The notes under the pieces were generated by a model. That model searched no databases and was not told where the DNA came from. It saw only the letters and a program-made list of their open reading frames with translations. DNA of 64,000 nucleotides from the NCBI GenBank assembly GCA_009760885.1, contig CM019692.1, positions 58,022,964 to 58,086,963 on the forward strand, in the 5' to 3' direction. This DNA is from Achatina immaculata. Taxonomy: Eukaryota; Mollusca; Gastropoda; Stylommatophora; Achatinidae. The position numbers were made by a program, and so were the translations under genes. Shown in pieces: positions 11,395 through 23,404 of the stretch; within the stretch, counting starts at the first letter, position 1, and each line of letters begins with the position of its first letter.

Positions 11395-11850
11395 CTGGAG
11401 CGACCCATATAATGGCATCCTAGCGTCAGGTCTGGCGAACTACAGCCGACCAAGACTCTGTCCCAACTCTCCGTTGGTACCCACAGTTAAAGGGCTAGCC
11501 ACGGTGGTTGGATCTGTTAAAGAAGTATTACTTACCCTCTGCATTTTAGCTGCATCAGGGATTGAAAAAAGCCGCCATAACCTTCTTCTTCTTCTCCGTT
11601 TGTACTCATAGGAATAGGCCTAGCTGGCTAACGGGGCAGGGGTCGCCATAGTCCCCATGGTGGTGGAGTCTGCTAAAGAAGCATTGCACACCCCCCTACT
11701 TTTTAGCTGTACCCCGGGACTGAAAAAGTACCTGCCATAACCCACTCCCACTCCGATACGATGCCTTGCCTCAAAACCTTCACAGCATCGGCAGCAAAGA
11801 ACACCAGCTCATAGTTACAGGGAGTTCGTACAAATACAAGTTACTTCTTA
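11395..11850 (+). repeat. Dispersed repeat family S, copy 1
   Basis: A repeat of about 330 bp sharing GTCCCCATGGTGGTG, TCTGCTAAAGAAGCATTGCA and TACAGGGAGTTCGTACAA with 54300-54640 and 55930-56275. This copy contains a second partial start at about 11610, so it is a partial tandem duplication. The family is not identified; the length and non-coding nature would fit a SINE or a non-autonomous DNA element. Confidence 0.75.
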
Positions 11851-12319
11851 TGTCCTCGCTTACATAAAATATCAATAGAAAACCTGTACTACGTGATGAC
11901 AAATTTTTTATTGATACTTCCAGAACAAACTGAATGCTGGGAGTTCAGATCTTCCGTAGTGGTTCGTTGAACTTGATGGTGAAGCAGCAATTTCTCTCAT
12001 GTTAGTTAACATTTGTGACTGGATGTCTGGGAATATGCTGCATATACATTGAATAATAATCTTAACCTGACGCAGGAATTTTCAAAATCTCATTTTCAAA
12101 TTTTTCTTCAGAAAAAAAAATTCTTTCAGTCTTGCAACACGCTGGTAAACTTACTGTCTGTCGTTACTTTAATTTTTATTGGCCATTGAATGATGAAACA
12201 TGCAGTGGGTTTTAAAAATGTATCTCCAGAATTTTGTAATTCTTCAGTTTTCTTCTCCTCGCACTTGTTTTGTGTTCTCTCTCTTTACTTCCACGACACG
12301 CCTATGACCTTTCGCGGTC
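11851..12319. other. No gene seen
   Basis: AT-rich sequence without a supported ORF or repeat. Confidence 0.4.
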
Positions 12320-12410
12320 CATCAGCACAGCGTGACAACCCTGTTAGTAAATCAGCACACTGTGACAACCCTGTTAGTAAATCAGCACACTGTGACAACC
12401 CTGTTAGTCT
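12320..12410. repeat. 30-bp minisatellite, left block
   Basis: Three copies of the unit GACAACCCTGTTAGTAAATC plus AGCACACTGT. The array resumes at 13363-13525. The two blocks bracket repeat R copy A, which looks inserted into the array. Confidence 0.9.
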
Positions 12411-13362
12411 TCTTCTTCTTCTTCGTTCGCTTCTACCATCAAGACAGCCCTGTGATTCTACAGAATTTACTCATGTGGTCATCGTTAAGTCCCGTTGTCC
12501 CTGAGAGGACCACAAGAGGCTCAGAGTATCTCAGGGCTTGAGCCTGTATTCTTGGTGGGTTTCAAAAGCGGGATTGCGTGACACCGTGGTTTTCGTTGCA
12601 CCAGTTTAGTCTAGAGTTGGACTTTCTCACCGGCAGACCTCGACGTATTTTGGATATCAGTGCATCCCCACTGGGTGATAGGTGGTAGTCCACCCAGGCC
12701 AGAGTTGTACTTTCTCACCGGAAAACCTCGACGTGCTTTGAGATACCCGTGTATCACCCCCGGGTGAGAGGTGGTTGCCCATCCAGCCCATTGTTGGACT
12801 TTATCACCGGAAAACCTCAGCGTGATTAGGATAATGCATACATCCCCGCCGGGTGAGAGGTGGTTGCCTATCAAGACGTTCCTGGTCCAGTGTCTCCGAC
12901 TTCAGCATTTTGTGGTCGTGGCCGCTACCCTTCCTAGTTGTGACCAGGATGGAGCTTTTGTCCAGGAGGACGAGTCCTCGTCACTAGTGACTTCTACCCC
13001 TGGGTTGAGGCAGTTTAGGCATATTATCCCAGTATGGGCGTGTTTGGGACGTGACCGATCTCTAGAGCAGAGGTACCACGACATGCTTAGCCTTCAAGTT
13101 TCACCCCTGGTATGAGCCGGTTTAGGCATATTTCACCAGTATGGGTGTATATCAGGCGTGACTGACCTCTAGAGCGGAGGTGGCATGACATGGCTGTCCA
13201 TCAAGTTCCACCCCTGGTGTGTGCCGGTTTAGGCATATTTCACCAGTGTAGGTGTATTTCGGACATGGCCGACCTCTAAAGCAGAGGTGCCGTGGTATGT
13301 GCAGCTCTCCTAGCGATACTACTGGACATACTGATTAAATTTCACTTTATCCTTTCCTTAAC
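12411..13362 (+). repeat. Composite repeat family R, copy A
   Basis: It begins with a CTT-rich stretch and CGTTCGCTTCTACCATCAAG. Next come three units of about 89 bp containing GGACTTTCTCACCGG and GGGTGAGAGGTGGTTGCC. Units of about 110 bp follow, built around CCTCTAGAGCAGAGGT and CACCCCTGG. Other copies lie at 20815-22155 (-) and 61455-62640 (+). It has no coding capacity. Confidence 0.85.
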
Positions 13363-13525
13363 CCTGTTAGTAAATCAGCACACTGTGACAACCCTGTTAG
13401 TAAATCAACACATCGTGACAACCCTGTTAGTAAATCAGGACACCGTGACAGCCCTGTCAGGAAATCAGCACACCGTGACAGCCCTGTTAGTAAACCAGCA
13501 CACCGTGACAACCCTGTTAGTAATC
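13363..13525. repeat. 30-bp minisatellite, right block
   Basis: About five to six copies of the same 30-bp unit as 12320-12410 (CAACCCTGTTAGTAAATCAG type). Confidence 0.9.
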
Positions 13526-13724
13526 GATTGTTCAGACACAACACAACATTACCAGTGCCGCACAAAGCTGCGCTCTGTCTCAGGCTCAGCTTGTCTCCTG
13601 GCCTGTTTATGTCACCTAGACCTGCGATTATCAGCATCTGCAACACAACACAACACAACACAACTGCGTATAGATGTTTGAGGAGAACACTAACAAAAAG
13701 AGACCAAATCAGAAATGGCACAGT

Positions 13725-13890
13725 TAGGACTTATATCTTATATATCTTATATCCTTCCCGTGCCGTTAGACGTCACATAGGGCTCGCAAAGTAGTTCGCC
13801 AATTTTTCCTGTCTTCGGCGAGTCTTTGAACCTCAACAAAGGATTTTATGCCTGTTAACTTGGTTAGGACTAGAGCTGGATTATTAAAAG
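13725..13890 (-). mobile_element. LINE-c 3' end fragment
   Basis: On the minus strand it encodes the LINE-c C-terminus (LAEDRKNW-like), followed by a CCTATGTGACG UTR and an ATATAAG tandem tail. It matches 15660-15830, 23405-23560 and 41368-41505. Confidence 0.85.
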
Positions 13891-14536
13891 ACATTCAAAG
13901 GTAGGTAGGTAAGCCTATTATGCTACGGAGGCACCTACGTCCTGCGGAATATGGTAATAGCGCCCATAATTTCCGTCACCTGTCAGCACAGTAGAGAATG
14001 ATAGTACACATTTGTACAGCCGAGTGACTGGGGCGCCTCGAAACCCCCCACCCCCACCCACATCCTTCGCCACGAGAGGCTACGAGTAGTGCAACATTCG
14101 AAGGCAGCAAGTCACACGATTTGGCTGCGCTACACGACTAGTGGCAGGCAGTCTACAGCACAAAGCATTCATGCTATGGATGGTAGAAAACACGAAGAAG
14201 TCACCCAAGTGGAGGTTGATGGAGAAAATAACAGAATCCATAAATAACCGTCAGACGCTTATCACGAAGTCGCTTTAAACCCTCAGCTCTGAAAAATACA
14301 CGAAGAAGGAGATAAGATAAGACAAGACAAGGCGGTTGAGTTTTTGTACTGGGAACAATCAGAAGCCCACAGTCATACAAATAATTAGAAACATCTTGTA
14401 GCTTCTTAGTTCAGTTGTCAAAATAGTCGAGTGCAGAAATGGACACAGAAAGGTTATAAATATACAACTGAAGTTTCAACTTTTCAGTTTAGAAAAAAAG
14501 CACAAAGAAAAGAAGCAGAGACAGGTCACACATTTT
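13891..14536. other. No gene seen
   Basis: Non-coding sequence with no recognised repeat. Confidence 0.4.
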
Positions 14537-14870
14537 TAACAGGTCAGTCAGTCAGTCATATGCATGTCCCTTGCGAAACTTTGCCTCCCTAACAGCACTC
14601 CTGTAGCCCTCTCGGTTGTGAGAAAGATGCCCTGTTGCTGATGCATCCATTTGCAGATCATCAACGATGTCTTGCAGCCATCTTCGCCTTGGTCTTCCTC
14701 TCTTTCTTTCTCCCCTTATGTACCTTCCAAGACTGTCTTCTATAAATTATCATGACGTGTAATATGTCCAAAATATTCAAGTTTAATCTTCTTTACTAGC
14801 CAACCTTTTTCAGTGTTAAGTTCTTGTAGTATGGATATATATGTAAAGGGTATGAAAATTAATTATAGTA
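14537..14870 (-). mobile_element. LINE-a 3' end fragment
   Basis: Minus-strand copy of the LINE-a C-terminus, including DDLQMDASATG and a basic GRPRRRW-like run. It ends in a GTCA tandem tail (14541-14557 on the + strand). Confidence 0.85.
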
Positions 14871-14874
14871 AGCT

Positions 14875-15830
14875 AAATATAATATAATTAGAAATCAATA
14901 TACAGAAAGATAACAGCCACAGCCTACAAGAAGAGAATACCAAAAGTAATTTCAATCTGGAACTTGGCAATCATCCCACAACACACAGAGAAGTTGAGGA
15001 GATAGGTATAGATGAATTATGGAATTCTTACAGCACAGTCATAATCACAGCAGCAAAAGAAAGCGCTGGACTGAAAAAAACCAAACAGAAAAGCATGGAT
15101 ATCAGAAAATATATGGAAGTACATACATGAAAGATAAGCAGTCAAATTAGACATGTAAAATGTAAAAAGAGATCTTAGAAAAGATCTGGCTAAAGCAACA
15201 TATAAAGAAATAGACAAGAAAGTAAAAAGTTCAACTAGAAGGGATCAAAGAGAATACATAGACAATATGGCGAAAGAGGCAGAAAAAGCAGCATAAACAG
15301 GAGACAGCAAAACTTTATATAACATACAAAAGAAGCTAACAGGTACTATTACATCTAAAGAAAGACCAATCCTTAGCAAAATTGGAACCCTATTAACATC
15401 AAGTAAAGACCAAAAGCAAAGATGAACTGAACACTTCCAAGAAATACTTAATCGACCACACCCAAAAGAATTGTTAAATCTTGAAACCGACTTAACAGCC
15501 TCACAACTAAATGTCAACCTAGATGAAATTACATTGCATGAAATTGAAACAACAGTGAATTTAATGGCTAACAACAAAACTGCAGGTGAAGATGAAATAA
15601 CACCCGAAATGTTAAAAGCTACACAATAGGCCAAAAAAAGGCAAAGCACGTGAAACTAAGAGGACATTGTTTAAAGAGGCCAAATTAATAGGCATAAAAA
15701 CCCTTGATCATGTTGAAAGGCTCGCCGAAGACAGGAAAAATTGGCGAACTACCTTGCGAGCCCTATGTGACGTTTAATGGTACCTGAAGGATATAGGTTA
15801 TAAGATATAAGATATATAATATCAAAGAAT
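14875..15830 (+). mobile_element. LINE-c internally deleted copy
   Basis: 14875-15630 encodes the region between endonuclease and RT (NRPHPKELLNLETDL, VNLMANNK, then GEDEI). It then jumps at about 15632 straight to the extreme C-terminus and 3' UTR (KKRQSTRN to the ATATAAG tail), so the whole RT domain is missing. A stop and frameshifts are also present. Confidence 0.85.
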
Positions 15831-16109
15831 ACAGTAAATGGCCATTACGTGTATTTATTTATTTCGTGAAGTAGCATACACCGCTTTCAACATCCACCCT
15901 CAAACAATCACAAACATTGCCCAGTTATTCATAGCAGTCCCTGTGGCTATATAAAATATAATTTATGTATAAAAATAAGATCTAACGCATTTTAAATTAT
16001 TGAATTTTCGACTCCAGTCGAACTCGAGACAGTTTAAATACTCGACTTGGACTAGGCTTCAAGATGAAGGTAATTCTTCCACTTGTGTTATAATTACCAA
16101 CAATAATTT
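15831..16109. other. No gene seen
   Basis: A short spacer between two LINE fragments with no recognised content. Confidence 0.4.
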
Positions 16110-16885
16110 GCATATTGTGGACAATATTACTGTCCACAACACAAAAAGGAATGGAAAAACTAATTATGTCAGTCCGTAAGAACAGCGAAGAGCAAAATCT
16201 CTATCTTAATGCGAAGAAAACTAAATTGATGACAACTGACAAAACAAACAAGGCTGCTGAAATATGTATCAATGAGGAAAAATTGGAAGAAATAGACAGT
16301 TTTGAATATCTTGGATCACTACTAACTAATAATGGGGATACAATGAGAGAAATTAAAAGAAGGACAGTATAGCTCTTCAGAAAGTTAAAACAACTAAAGA
16401 ATCTGTGGAGAGGAACAGACAGAATCACAAAAATAAGATTTTTAAGGCCATGCATCTTTCCTATCACAACATATACCTGTGAGACCTGAACACTTAACAA
16501 AACAGCTGAGAAACATATAAATGCCTTTGAATGTAAATGCTACAGAAGAGTTATTCATATATCATGGACACACACACGAAAAAAATATATCCATACTACA
16601 AGAACTTAACATTGAAGAAGGCTGGCTAGTAAAAAGGATTAAAGAGAGAAAACTTAAATATTTTGGACACATTAAACGTCATGATAATCTAGAGAAGACC
16701 GTCTTTGAAGGGTACATAATGGGAAAAAGAAAGAGAGGAAGACCAAGGCGAAGATGGATGCAAGACATCATTGATAATGTGCAAATGGATGCATCAGCAG
16801 CAGGGCATCTCGCTTACAACCGAGAGCCCTACAGGAGAGCTGTTAGGGAGGCAAAGTTCCGCAAGGGACATGCAAGTGACTGACT
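16110..16885 (+). mobile_element. LINE-a 3' half
   Basis: 5'-truncated copy starting in the RT palm just after the catalytic box (ILLSTTQKGMEKL). It runs through KLEEIDSFEYLGSLL, then a C-terminal part with LKYFGHIKRHDNLEK and GRPRRRWMQDI, and ends AKFRKGHASD with a GACT tandem tail. It is broken near 16370 and 16500. Confidence 0.9.
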
Positions 16886-18055
16886 GACTGACCAACAATA
16901 AACAGGGTTTTATGTTTAATTTTGTTCTGTTTTTTAAATGGAAGATTTATTACGGGTTGGTCATTTCACTGTCTTATTTCGGTTTTGAAATAATATTCTG
17001 TTCACGAAGGAGGCTGTATTTCTAGTCTAGTACTTAAGGCAGAAGGTTTTATTTGTCCGAGCTACTTGGTAGAACAGAGTGTAGTTTCGTCGCACATAAA
17101 GTGAAAACAAGTCTTTGATGAGATAGTGCTGATAACTTGTTTTAACCTTACTTGTCCTGTATCGAATCTTCAAACCTGGAGATAAATAAATGTTTATAGT
17201 ACTGGTAAGCTCACTCTCACAGCCGTCGTTGCTTCTGCACTTCTCTAGATCCTGTCCCCTTCTTTCTTTTCCGGATTCTGTGGCTATCTAGCATGGCCCT
17301 CACTCTCCTGATGTGTACTTCAGCTTTGACTCCCACGAAATACAAACGTGTTCTTTTAAAGGCTCATTCTGTCATGCTTGACTCCAAACACGAATCAAAC
17401 TTACCCACTTGCCACATGGGGACCAGAAAAAAATTGTTTTCGGACCTGAAAAGAGAAATGAAACATTTGTGTCAGTTTCTTCACAATCTCTTCTTTTTTT
17501 TCTAACATGTGTATAGAAAATATGTCTCACCTGAGTTTCTCTTGTCTTTATTGTTTTCAAAGTTTCTAGGTTTAGCATCTAACTTTCATCTAACTTTAAT
17601 CTGAGGCACGTGGTCTTGCCAGTCTATTTTGCGATGGCTGAAAATAACTGCTCCAAAGTTATTACACACAAACACAAACACACACACGTTGGCCTAGAGA
17701 GAACGAGAGACACACGTTGATTCAATTCCAGCTTACATAAACATAAAACATATGAAAGAGTAGATCAGTTGACTGACTCAGTTACAGTAAAGGAATGGCT
17801 AGCACAGGATCAAGACGACATCATCAATAGAAGCTGGCCGGATAAGGTACTTCACTGACAGCTGTAAATCAGAGTCGGTGTTGAGAACTAATGAGCTAGT
17901 GCTTAAACTTGATGTAGCAAGACATGAGCGACTAATCAAAAGCTCCAGAATGACTGACAGTCAGTACAGGATGGGCACAATTAGTTGTTGAAGAATGATC
18001 TGAACATCTATGATTGTGCCCAGAGTGCAAAGATAATGATCCTCAACTAATTAAA
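16886..18055. other. No gene recognised
   Basis: An open stretch at 17293-17505 shows no family motif. The rest is non-coding. Confidence 0.4.
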
Positions 18056-18059
18056 GGTA

Positions 18060-18480
18060 TCTAGAGCAATTTGCTTGACTATATCTTGGTAGTAGAGTAG
18101 TAGAACATGGAGACAGCACAGAGTGCATCAACAACAGAATTACTAGAGCAAACCAGGCTTTTGTAATGCTACAGACTATATGGAAATCTAAAAAAAACTA
18201 AGCAGGAAGATGAAAACCAGGATATTTAATACTAATGTTCTAAGTGTACTACTCTATGGAAGTGAATGCTGGAAAATCACCAAAACTATAGAAAACAAGC
18301 TGAATTCTTTCAAGGCTATAAATGTTTACGAAGAATTAAAAGGATATTTTGGCCAAACACAGTCTATCCTTACTTTTGTTCCATGTGGTGTCCACCTTAG
18401 TGCTATTTTTGGTAGTGAGTGGTCAGTCATCTGGAGCACATGTCCCCAACATCTCCACCGTCTTTAGCTCTAGGCTTCTT
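18060..18480 (+). mobile_element. LINE-d fragment with internal inversion
   Basis: 18060-18355 reads LINE-d on the + strand (NVLSVLLYGSECWKITKTIEN). From about 18360 the family continues in the opposite orientation (the complement of ALRWTPQG-type sequence), up to about 18470. Such head-to-head junctions arise in LINE insertions by twin priming. Confidence 0.8.
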
Positions 18481-18732
18481 TTATTGCTCTCTTCAATAAT
18501 CTTATTCACAATTTTTTTGCAAATTGCTTTCACTTTCTGATATTAGAACTGCGACATCCACTTAACATAAGTTATTTTATATTATGCCTCTATTTTAATT
18601 CATTTCAAAATGTTAATGCCTCTTATGTTTTCACGATGTAATGAGAATAGTTCAGGTGACAATATGCGCCCTTTTCTTACTCCTCGTTTTATATCCTGAT
18701 ATTCACATTTTTCACTCTTATTGCTAGTCTTT

Positions 18733-18920
18733 GATTCCAGTCTTGTCTTGACTTGTCTTATCTTGCCTTGTCTTGCCTTGCCTTGTCTTGTCTTGTCTTG
18801 CCTTGCCTTGCCCTGCCTCGACTTGTCTTGCCTTGTCCTGCCTTATCTTGCCTTGTCTTGTCTTGCCTTGTCTTGTCTTGTCTTGTCTTGCCTTGTTTTG
18901 TCTTGCCTTGTCTTGTCGTG
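18733..18920. repeat. Pentanucleotide (TTGYC)n microsatellite
   Basis: Near-continuous CTTGT/CTTGC units over about 190 bp. Confidence 0.95.
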
Positions 18921-19299
18921 TCTCCTTCCTGATATACCTTTCAGTGTGGAGGGGACAGACAGTCCTTAAGTCTTTAAGGCTCGGAAATTTGCTTCATACA
19001 AGGGGATATTTAAGGTTTCTGTAATTTCGGTTTTCCATCTCTTTCGTGGGCGGACTTTTACCTACAAATCTTGGTTTGAATGTTTCTTGGATATACTGTC
19101 TTTGACCAGACCTTTTAACTCGTTGTTTCTAGATGTAATGTAGTACTAGTGTTACTCGAACCTTTGCCCTGTTTGTATCATAATAGGTAAAATTCCCATT
19201 TCCATGCCATTAAGGCATATTGGGGAATACGGTGTTAGTCCCGTATTTTCGGCACATGAAAGTGTGATGTGGTCAGTATCACGCCTGACCGCTTTGCCG

Positions 19300-19391
19300 T
19301 CCCAGATTTCTCCTGGTACCCACTGCTGGGAATGAACCCGGTACCACCTGATGAGTAAACCGAGCGCCTAACCACTCATCTAACCAGGCCC

Positions 19392-19394
<3 letters not shown>
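19300..19394 (-). repeat. tRNA-derived SINE-like relic
   Basis: The minus strand reads GAGTGGTTAGGCGCTCGG (A-box-like), then CGGGTTCATTCCCAGC (B-box-like), with tRNA-like spacing. The acceptor stem is not convincing, so it is called a SINE relic rather than a tRNA gene. A (TA)n run follows at 19395-19454. Confidence 0.5.
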
Positions 19395-19457
<63 letters not shown>

Positions 19458-19654
19458 GGAATCATTGTTAAAATACCCCAAAAAAAGGGCAACCTCGGTG
19501 ACTGCAGTAACTGGAGCGGTGTAACCTTCCTATCATTTATGTCAAAGGTGTTTTGTAAAGTGATTCTGAATAGAATTAAGGATGTAGTGGATCCTGCAAT
19601 GAGAGAGAACAGGTAGGTTTTCGAAAAGGGAGAAACTGTCTCGAGTAGATCTTT

Positions 19655-20050
19655 ACTTAACAAAACAGCTGAGAAACACATAAATGCCTTTGAATGTAAA
19701 TGCTATAGAAGAGTTTTCCAAATATCGTGGACACAAAAAAGAACAAATATATTTATACTACAAGAGCTTAATATTGAAGAGGGCTGGCTAGTAAAGAGGA
19801 TTAAAGAGAGAAAACTTAAATATTTTGGACACATTAAACGTCATGATAATTTAGAGAAGACCGTATTGGAAGGATACATAATGGGAAAAAGAAAAAGAGG
19901 AAGACCGAAACGAAGATGGCTGCAAGACATCGTTGATGATCTGGAAATGGATGCAGCAGCAGCAGGACATCTTGCTCACAACCGAGAGGCCTACAGGAGT
20001 GCTGTTTGGGAGGCAAAGTTCCGCAAGGGACATGCAAAGGAATGAATGAA
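19655..20050 (+). mobile_element. LINE-a 3' end
   Basis: Encodes the C-terminal region (NKTAEKHINAFECKCY, LKYFGHIKRHDN, GRPKRRWLQDI) and ends AKFRKGHAKE followed by an AATG tandem tail. Confidence 0.88.
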
Positions 20051-20054
20051 TGAG

Positions 20055-20800
20055 ATCTTTACTCTGAGAATAATACTTGCAGAATATTGAAAAGCAGAAA
20101 ACAATAATCCTGAACTTTATAGACTTAAAAAAAGCATTTTATAGCATACACAGAGATTCATTGTGGAGAATTTTAAGATTATATGGAATACCATTTAAAT
20201 TGTCAACACCATTAGAGATCTCTACAACGGATATGTTTGTGCAGTCAAGACAAAAGAAGGAATAAGCGAACTGTTTCAGATTGAATCAGGCGTGAAACAA
20301 GGATGTATATTATTTTCAATGCTTTTTGGAATTGCCATAGATTTTATAACGAAAAGATGCTGTACAGGTAAAACTGACATTGATTTGGTACATGAGACCC
20401 AAATAGAAGATCTTGATTTTGCAGATGACATAACTCTTATCAGTGAGAATGTGAAATCGATGCAGGAAAAAATAGATACCCTGTCTTCCTTGGCTAGCAA
20501 AATAGGTCTTGAAATTAACAAAGACAAAGCAAAAATAATGAAACCTCTCATTAATCAAGAAGGAAAAATAAACGTAGAAGAAACAGCTGTTGAAGAAGTA
20601 AACCAATTAGCATACCTTGGCAGCTATATAGTCCAGGGTGGTGACACCAGGAAAGAAGTTAGAATTAGAATTGCAAACGCATCACTGTCCTTCAAAAATC
20701 TTGAGAACATATAGAATTCAAAAGTTATAAGCACAAAAAATTAAGTTAAGATTATTCAATTCAAATGTGATATCCACCCTCATTAATGCACACGAAAGCT
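20055..20800 (+). mobile_element. LINE-c RT fragment
   Basis: RT palm of LINE-c: NFIDLKKAFYSIHRDSLW, then after a frameshift GVKQGCI and DLDFADDITLIS (FADD catalytic box), then LAYLGSYIVQGGD. It is broken near 20265 and 20714. Confidence 0.88.
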
Positions 20801-20814
20801 AAAAATCAACAAAA

Positions 20815-22155
20815 GAAATGCTGTTGGCGAGATTGTTCAGCTGCAGTGCATGGTGTGGGGCTCCTCCCGGCCAGTGAAGAAAGGTGCGAATAGGGTTGCC
20901 GCACGGCTTCACCGTGGAAAAGGTGAAAGAAAGGATTAAGCGAAGAAAGGATTAAGTGAGGTAACCAGTAGTCTCGAGGTCAGGACTGCCCAAATCACGG
21001 CATCTCTGCTCAGAAGGTCGGCCACGTCCTATGTGCACCCATACCGGGGCGGACTGCCTGAACCGTCTTAACCTAGGGGTTAAACTAAGACATTGCTGGC
21101 GAGATTCTTCGGCTGCCACGTGTGAGGTGAAACTCCTCTCGGCCAATGAAGAAAATGTGATTAGGGTTGCTGTGCGACGCCGACATGAAGAGGTGATGGA
21201 AAGGATAAAATAAAGATTAATCGGTATGTCCAGTAGTTTCGCGACGAGAGCTACACATACGATGGTACCTCTGCTCTAGAGGCCAGCTACGTCTGATATA
21301 CACCCATAGTGATGAAATATATCTAAACCGGCTTACACCAGGGGTGAAACTTGATGGCTACTCATGTCATGGTACCTCCGCTCTAGAGGTCAGTCACGTC
21401 CAAAACGCGCCCATACTGGGATAATACGCATAAACCAGCTTAACCCAGGGGTGAAACTTAGTAGTGGCGAGGATTCGTTCTCCTGGACAAAAGCTACGTC
21501 CTGGTCACAATTAGGAAGGGTAGCGGCCACGACCACAAAACGCTGTCGGAGACATTGGACCAGTGCAGTCTAGATAGACAACCATCTCTCACCCGAAGGG
21601 GATATATGCGTATCCTAATCACGCTGAGGTTTTCCGGTGAGAAAGTCCAATGCTGGACTGGATGGGCAACCACCTCTCACCCGGCGGGGATACACGTGTA
21701 TCCCAAAACACGTAGAGGTTTTCCGGTGAGAAAGTCCAATGCTGGACTGGATGGGCAACCACCTCTCACCCGGCGGGGATACACGTGTATCCCAAAACAC
21801 GTAGAGGTTTTCCGATGAGAAAGTCCAACCCTAACCTGGATGGGCAACCACCTCTCACCGAGCGGGGATATACTGATATCCAAAACACACCGAGGTTTTC
21901 CGGTGAGAAAATCCAACTCTAGATCAGACTGGTGCAACGAAAACCAAAGTGTCACGCAATCCCGATTCTGCGACTCACCGAGAATACAGACCCAATCCCC
22001 GCGATACTCTGAACCCAATGTGGTCCTCTCAGGGATCTCTTGTGGCCCTCTCTGGGAGCACAGGAGGACCACAGGGCCTATCAAAGACCACAGGAGTAAA
22101 TTCAGTAGATTCAAGGGGCGATCTTGGTGGTAGAAGCGAACGAAGAAGAAGAACA
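20815..22155 (-). repeat. Composite repeat family R, copy B
   Basis: The longest copy. In this orientation the 110-bp-type units (CTCTAGAGGTCAGTCACGTC and related) occupy about 20960-21480. Four 89-bp units (GGTGAGAAAGTCCAATGCTG and related) occupy about 21560-21915. It ends in the complement of the CTT-rich start near 22150. The two middle 89-bp units are virtually identical. Confidence 0.85.
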
Positions 22156-22159
22156 ACAA

Positions 22160-22560
22160 CAGTAACAATAGAAATAGACAAGAAATCAGACTCTCTTTAA
22201 AACAAATGCCTAAGGAAAATACTCGGTATAAAGTGGAACGAATTCAAGAACAATGCAGTGATAAGACAGATGAGCAAACAACAACCTGTCTCAGTAGTGA
22301 TCAGAAAAAGAAGATGGACATATGTGGGACATGTGTTGAGAAGAAACAATCAGAGAATACCAAAACAAGCTATGAAGTGGAACACAACAGGCCGAAGAAA
22401 AAGAGGTCGACCAAGTGAAACTCTAAAGAGGACATTGTTAAGAGAAGCCATTTTAGAGGGCATATCATCCCTTGATGAGGTTGAGGGACTCGCCGAGGAC
22501 AGGAAACTTGGCAAACAACTATGTAAGCCCTATGTGACGTTTAACGGCACGGGAAGGATG
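22160..22560 (+). mobile_element. LINE-c C-terminal fragment
   Basis: Encodes KCLRKILG, RKRRWTYVGHVLRRNN, GRRKRGRPSETLKRTL and GLAEDRKL, then the CCTATGTGACG UTR. Confidence 0.88.
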
Positions 22561-22579
22561 GAAGATATATATATATATA

Positions 22580-22812
22580 TTATAACTGGAACACTATTAA
22601 CATCAAATAAAGACCAAAAGCAAAGATGGGCTGAACACTTCCAAGAAATACTCAATCGACCACACCCAAAAGAATTGTTAAACCTTGAAACTGACTTACC
22701 AGCCCCACAACTAAATGTCAATCTAGATGAAATTGAATTGCATGAAATTGAAACAACAGTGAATTTAATGGCTAACAACAAAGCTGCAGGTGAAGATGAA
22801 AACACACGTCTT
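22580..22812 (+). mobile_element. LINE-c endonuclease-RT linker fragment
   Basis: Encodes QRWAEHFQEILNRPHPKE and VNLMANNKAAGEDE, the region upstream of the RT. It sits out of order, downstream of a C-terminal fragment, so it is a separate insertion or a rearrangement. Confidence 0.85.
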
Positions 22813-22814
22813 AA

Positions 22815-23095
22815 ACCTGGAATGTTGCTGGCAGTCCATGTTGCCTGGAGAAACCTGTTACGAAGGTGCTTGAGGTTGATGTAGCGGTCTTATGCAAGGG
22901 TGGTACTCGTGGTCTACCGCTTCTAAGGCGGTCAGCAACGGAACCATTTTAGTTAAAACGACTTTGAAGGCATGATATTGTGTTTCTGTGAACATTAAAA
23001 TGTTGAGATACTGCTGCTACTGTTGATCTAGCAATTAACATCTCAACAGCTATTTCTCGTTGATGTTTGCCCAATCTTGTCATGATGAAAAAAGA
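22815..23095 (-). pseudogene. Tc1-like transposase N-terminal remnant
   Basis: The minus strand encodes the paired helix-turn-helix region of a Tc1-family transposase: LGKHQREIAVEMLIA, VSQHFNVHRNTIS, a stop, then RLRSGRPRV and a following DRYIN/LKHLRNRF-like part in another frame. The catalytic domain is not found, so this is a short broken remnant. Confidence 0.7.
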
Positions 23096-23404
23096 TGTTT
23101 ATGTTGAAATTCCACTACTCCTTTCTTCAACGACTACGTGAAGAGATCTCTGAGAACAGAATTACACACTTACCCTCATTTTATCCGTGATCAGTAACCA
23201 ATCATGGATCACTGCACTTGATTTCACTGGAGCTGTGGTTATCTCCTCATCAATAGTGGATCAGCTTCGTGCAGCACAGGGAAGTGGACAACACTCAGAC
23301 AAAACTTCGTGCCAGATTTGATTTCATTTCACTCATGACAACGTGATTGGTGTGCTTGACACCTCTGCACACTTACTTTTTTCCGTGAGTGTATATATAT
23401 ATAT

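Noticed and set aside
19300..19394. Possible tRNA gene (also 10225-10310, 53690-53750, 57600-57690, 6783-6805)
   Set aside because: Box A/B-like sequences are visible, but no complete clover-leaf with acceptor pairing; treated as SINE-like relics.
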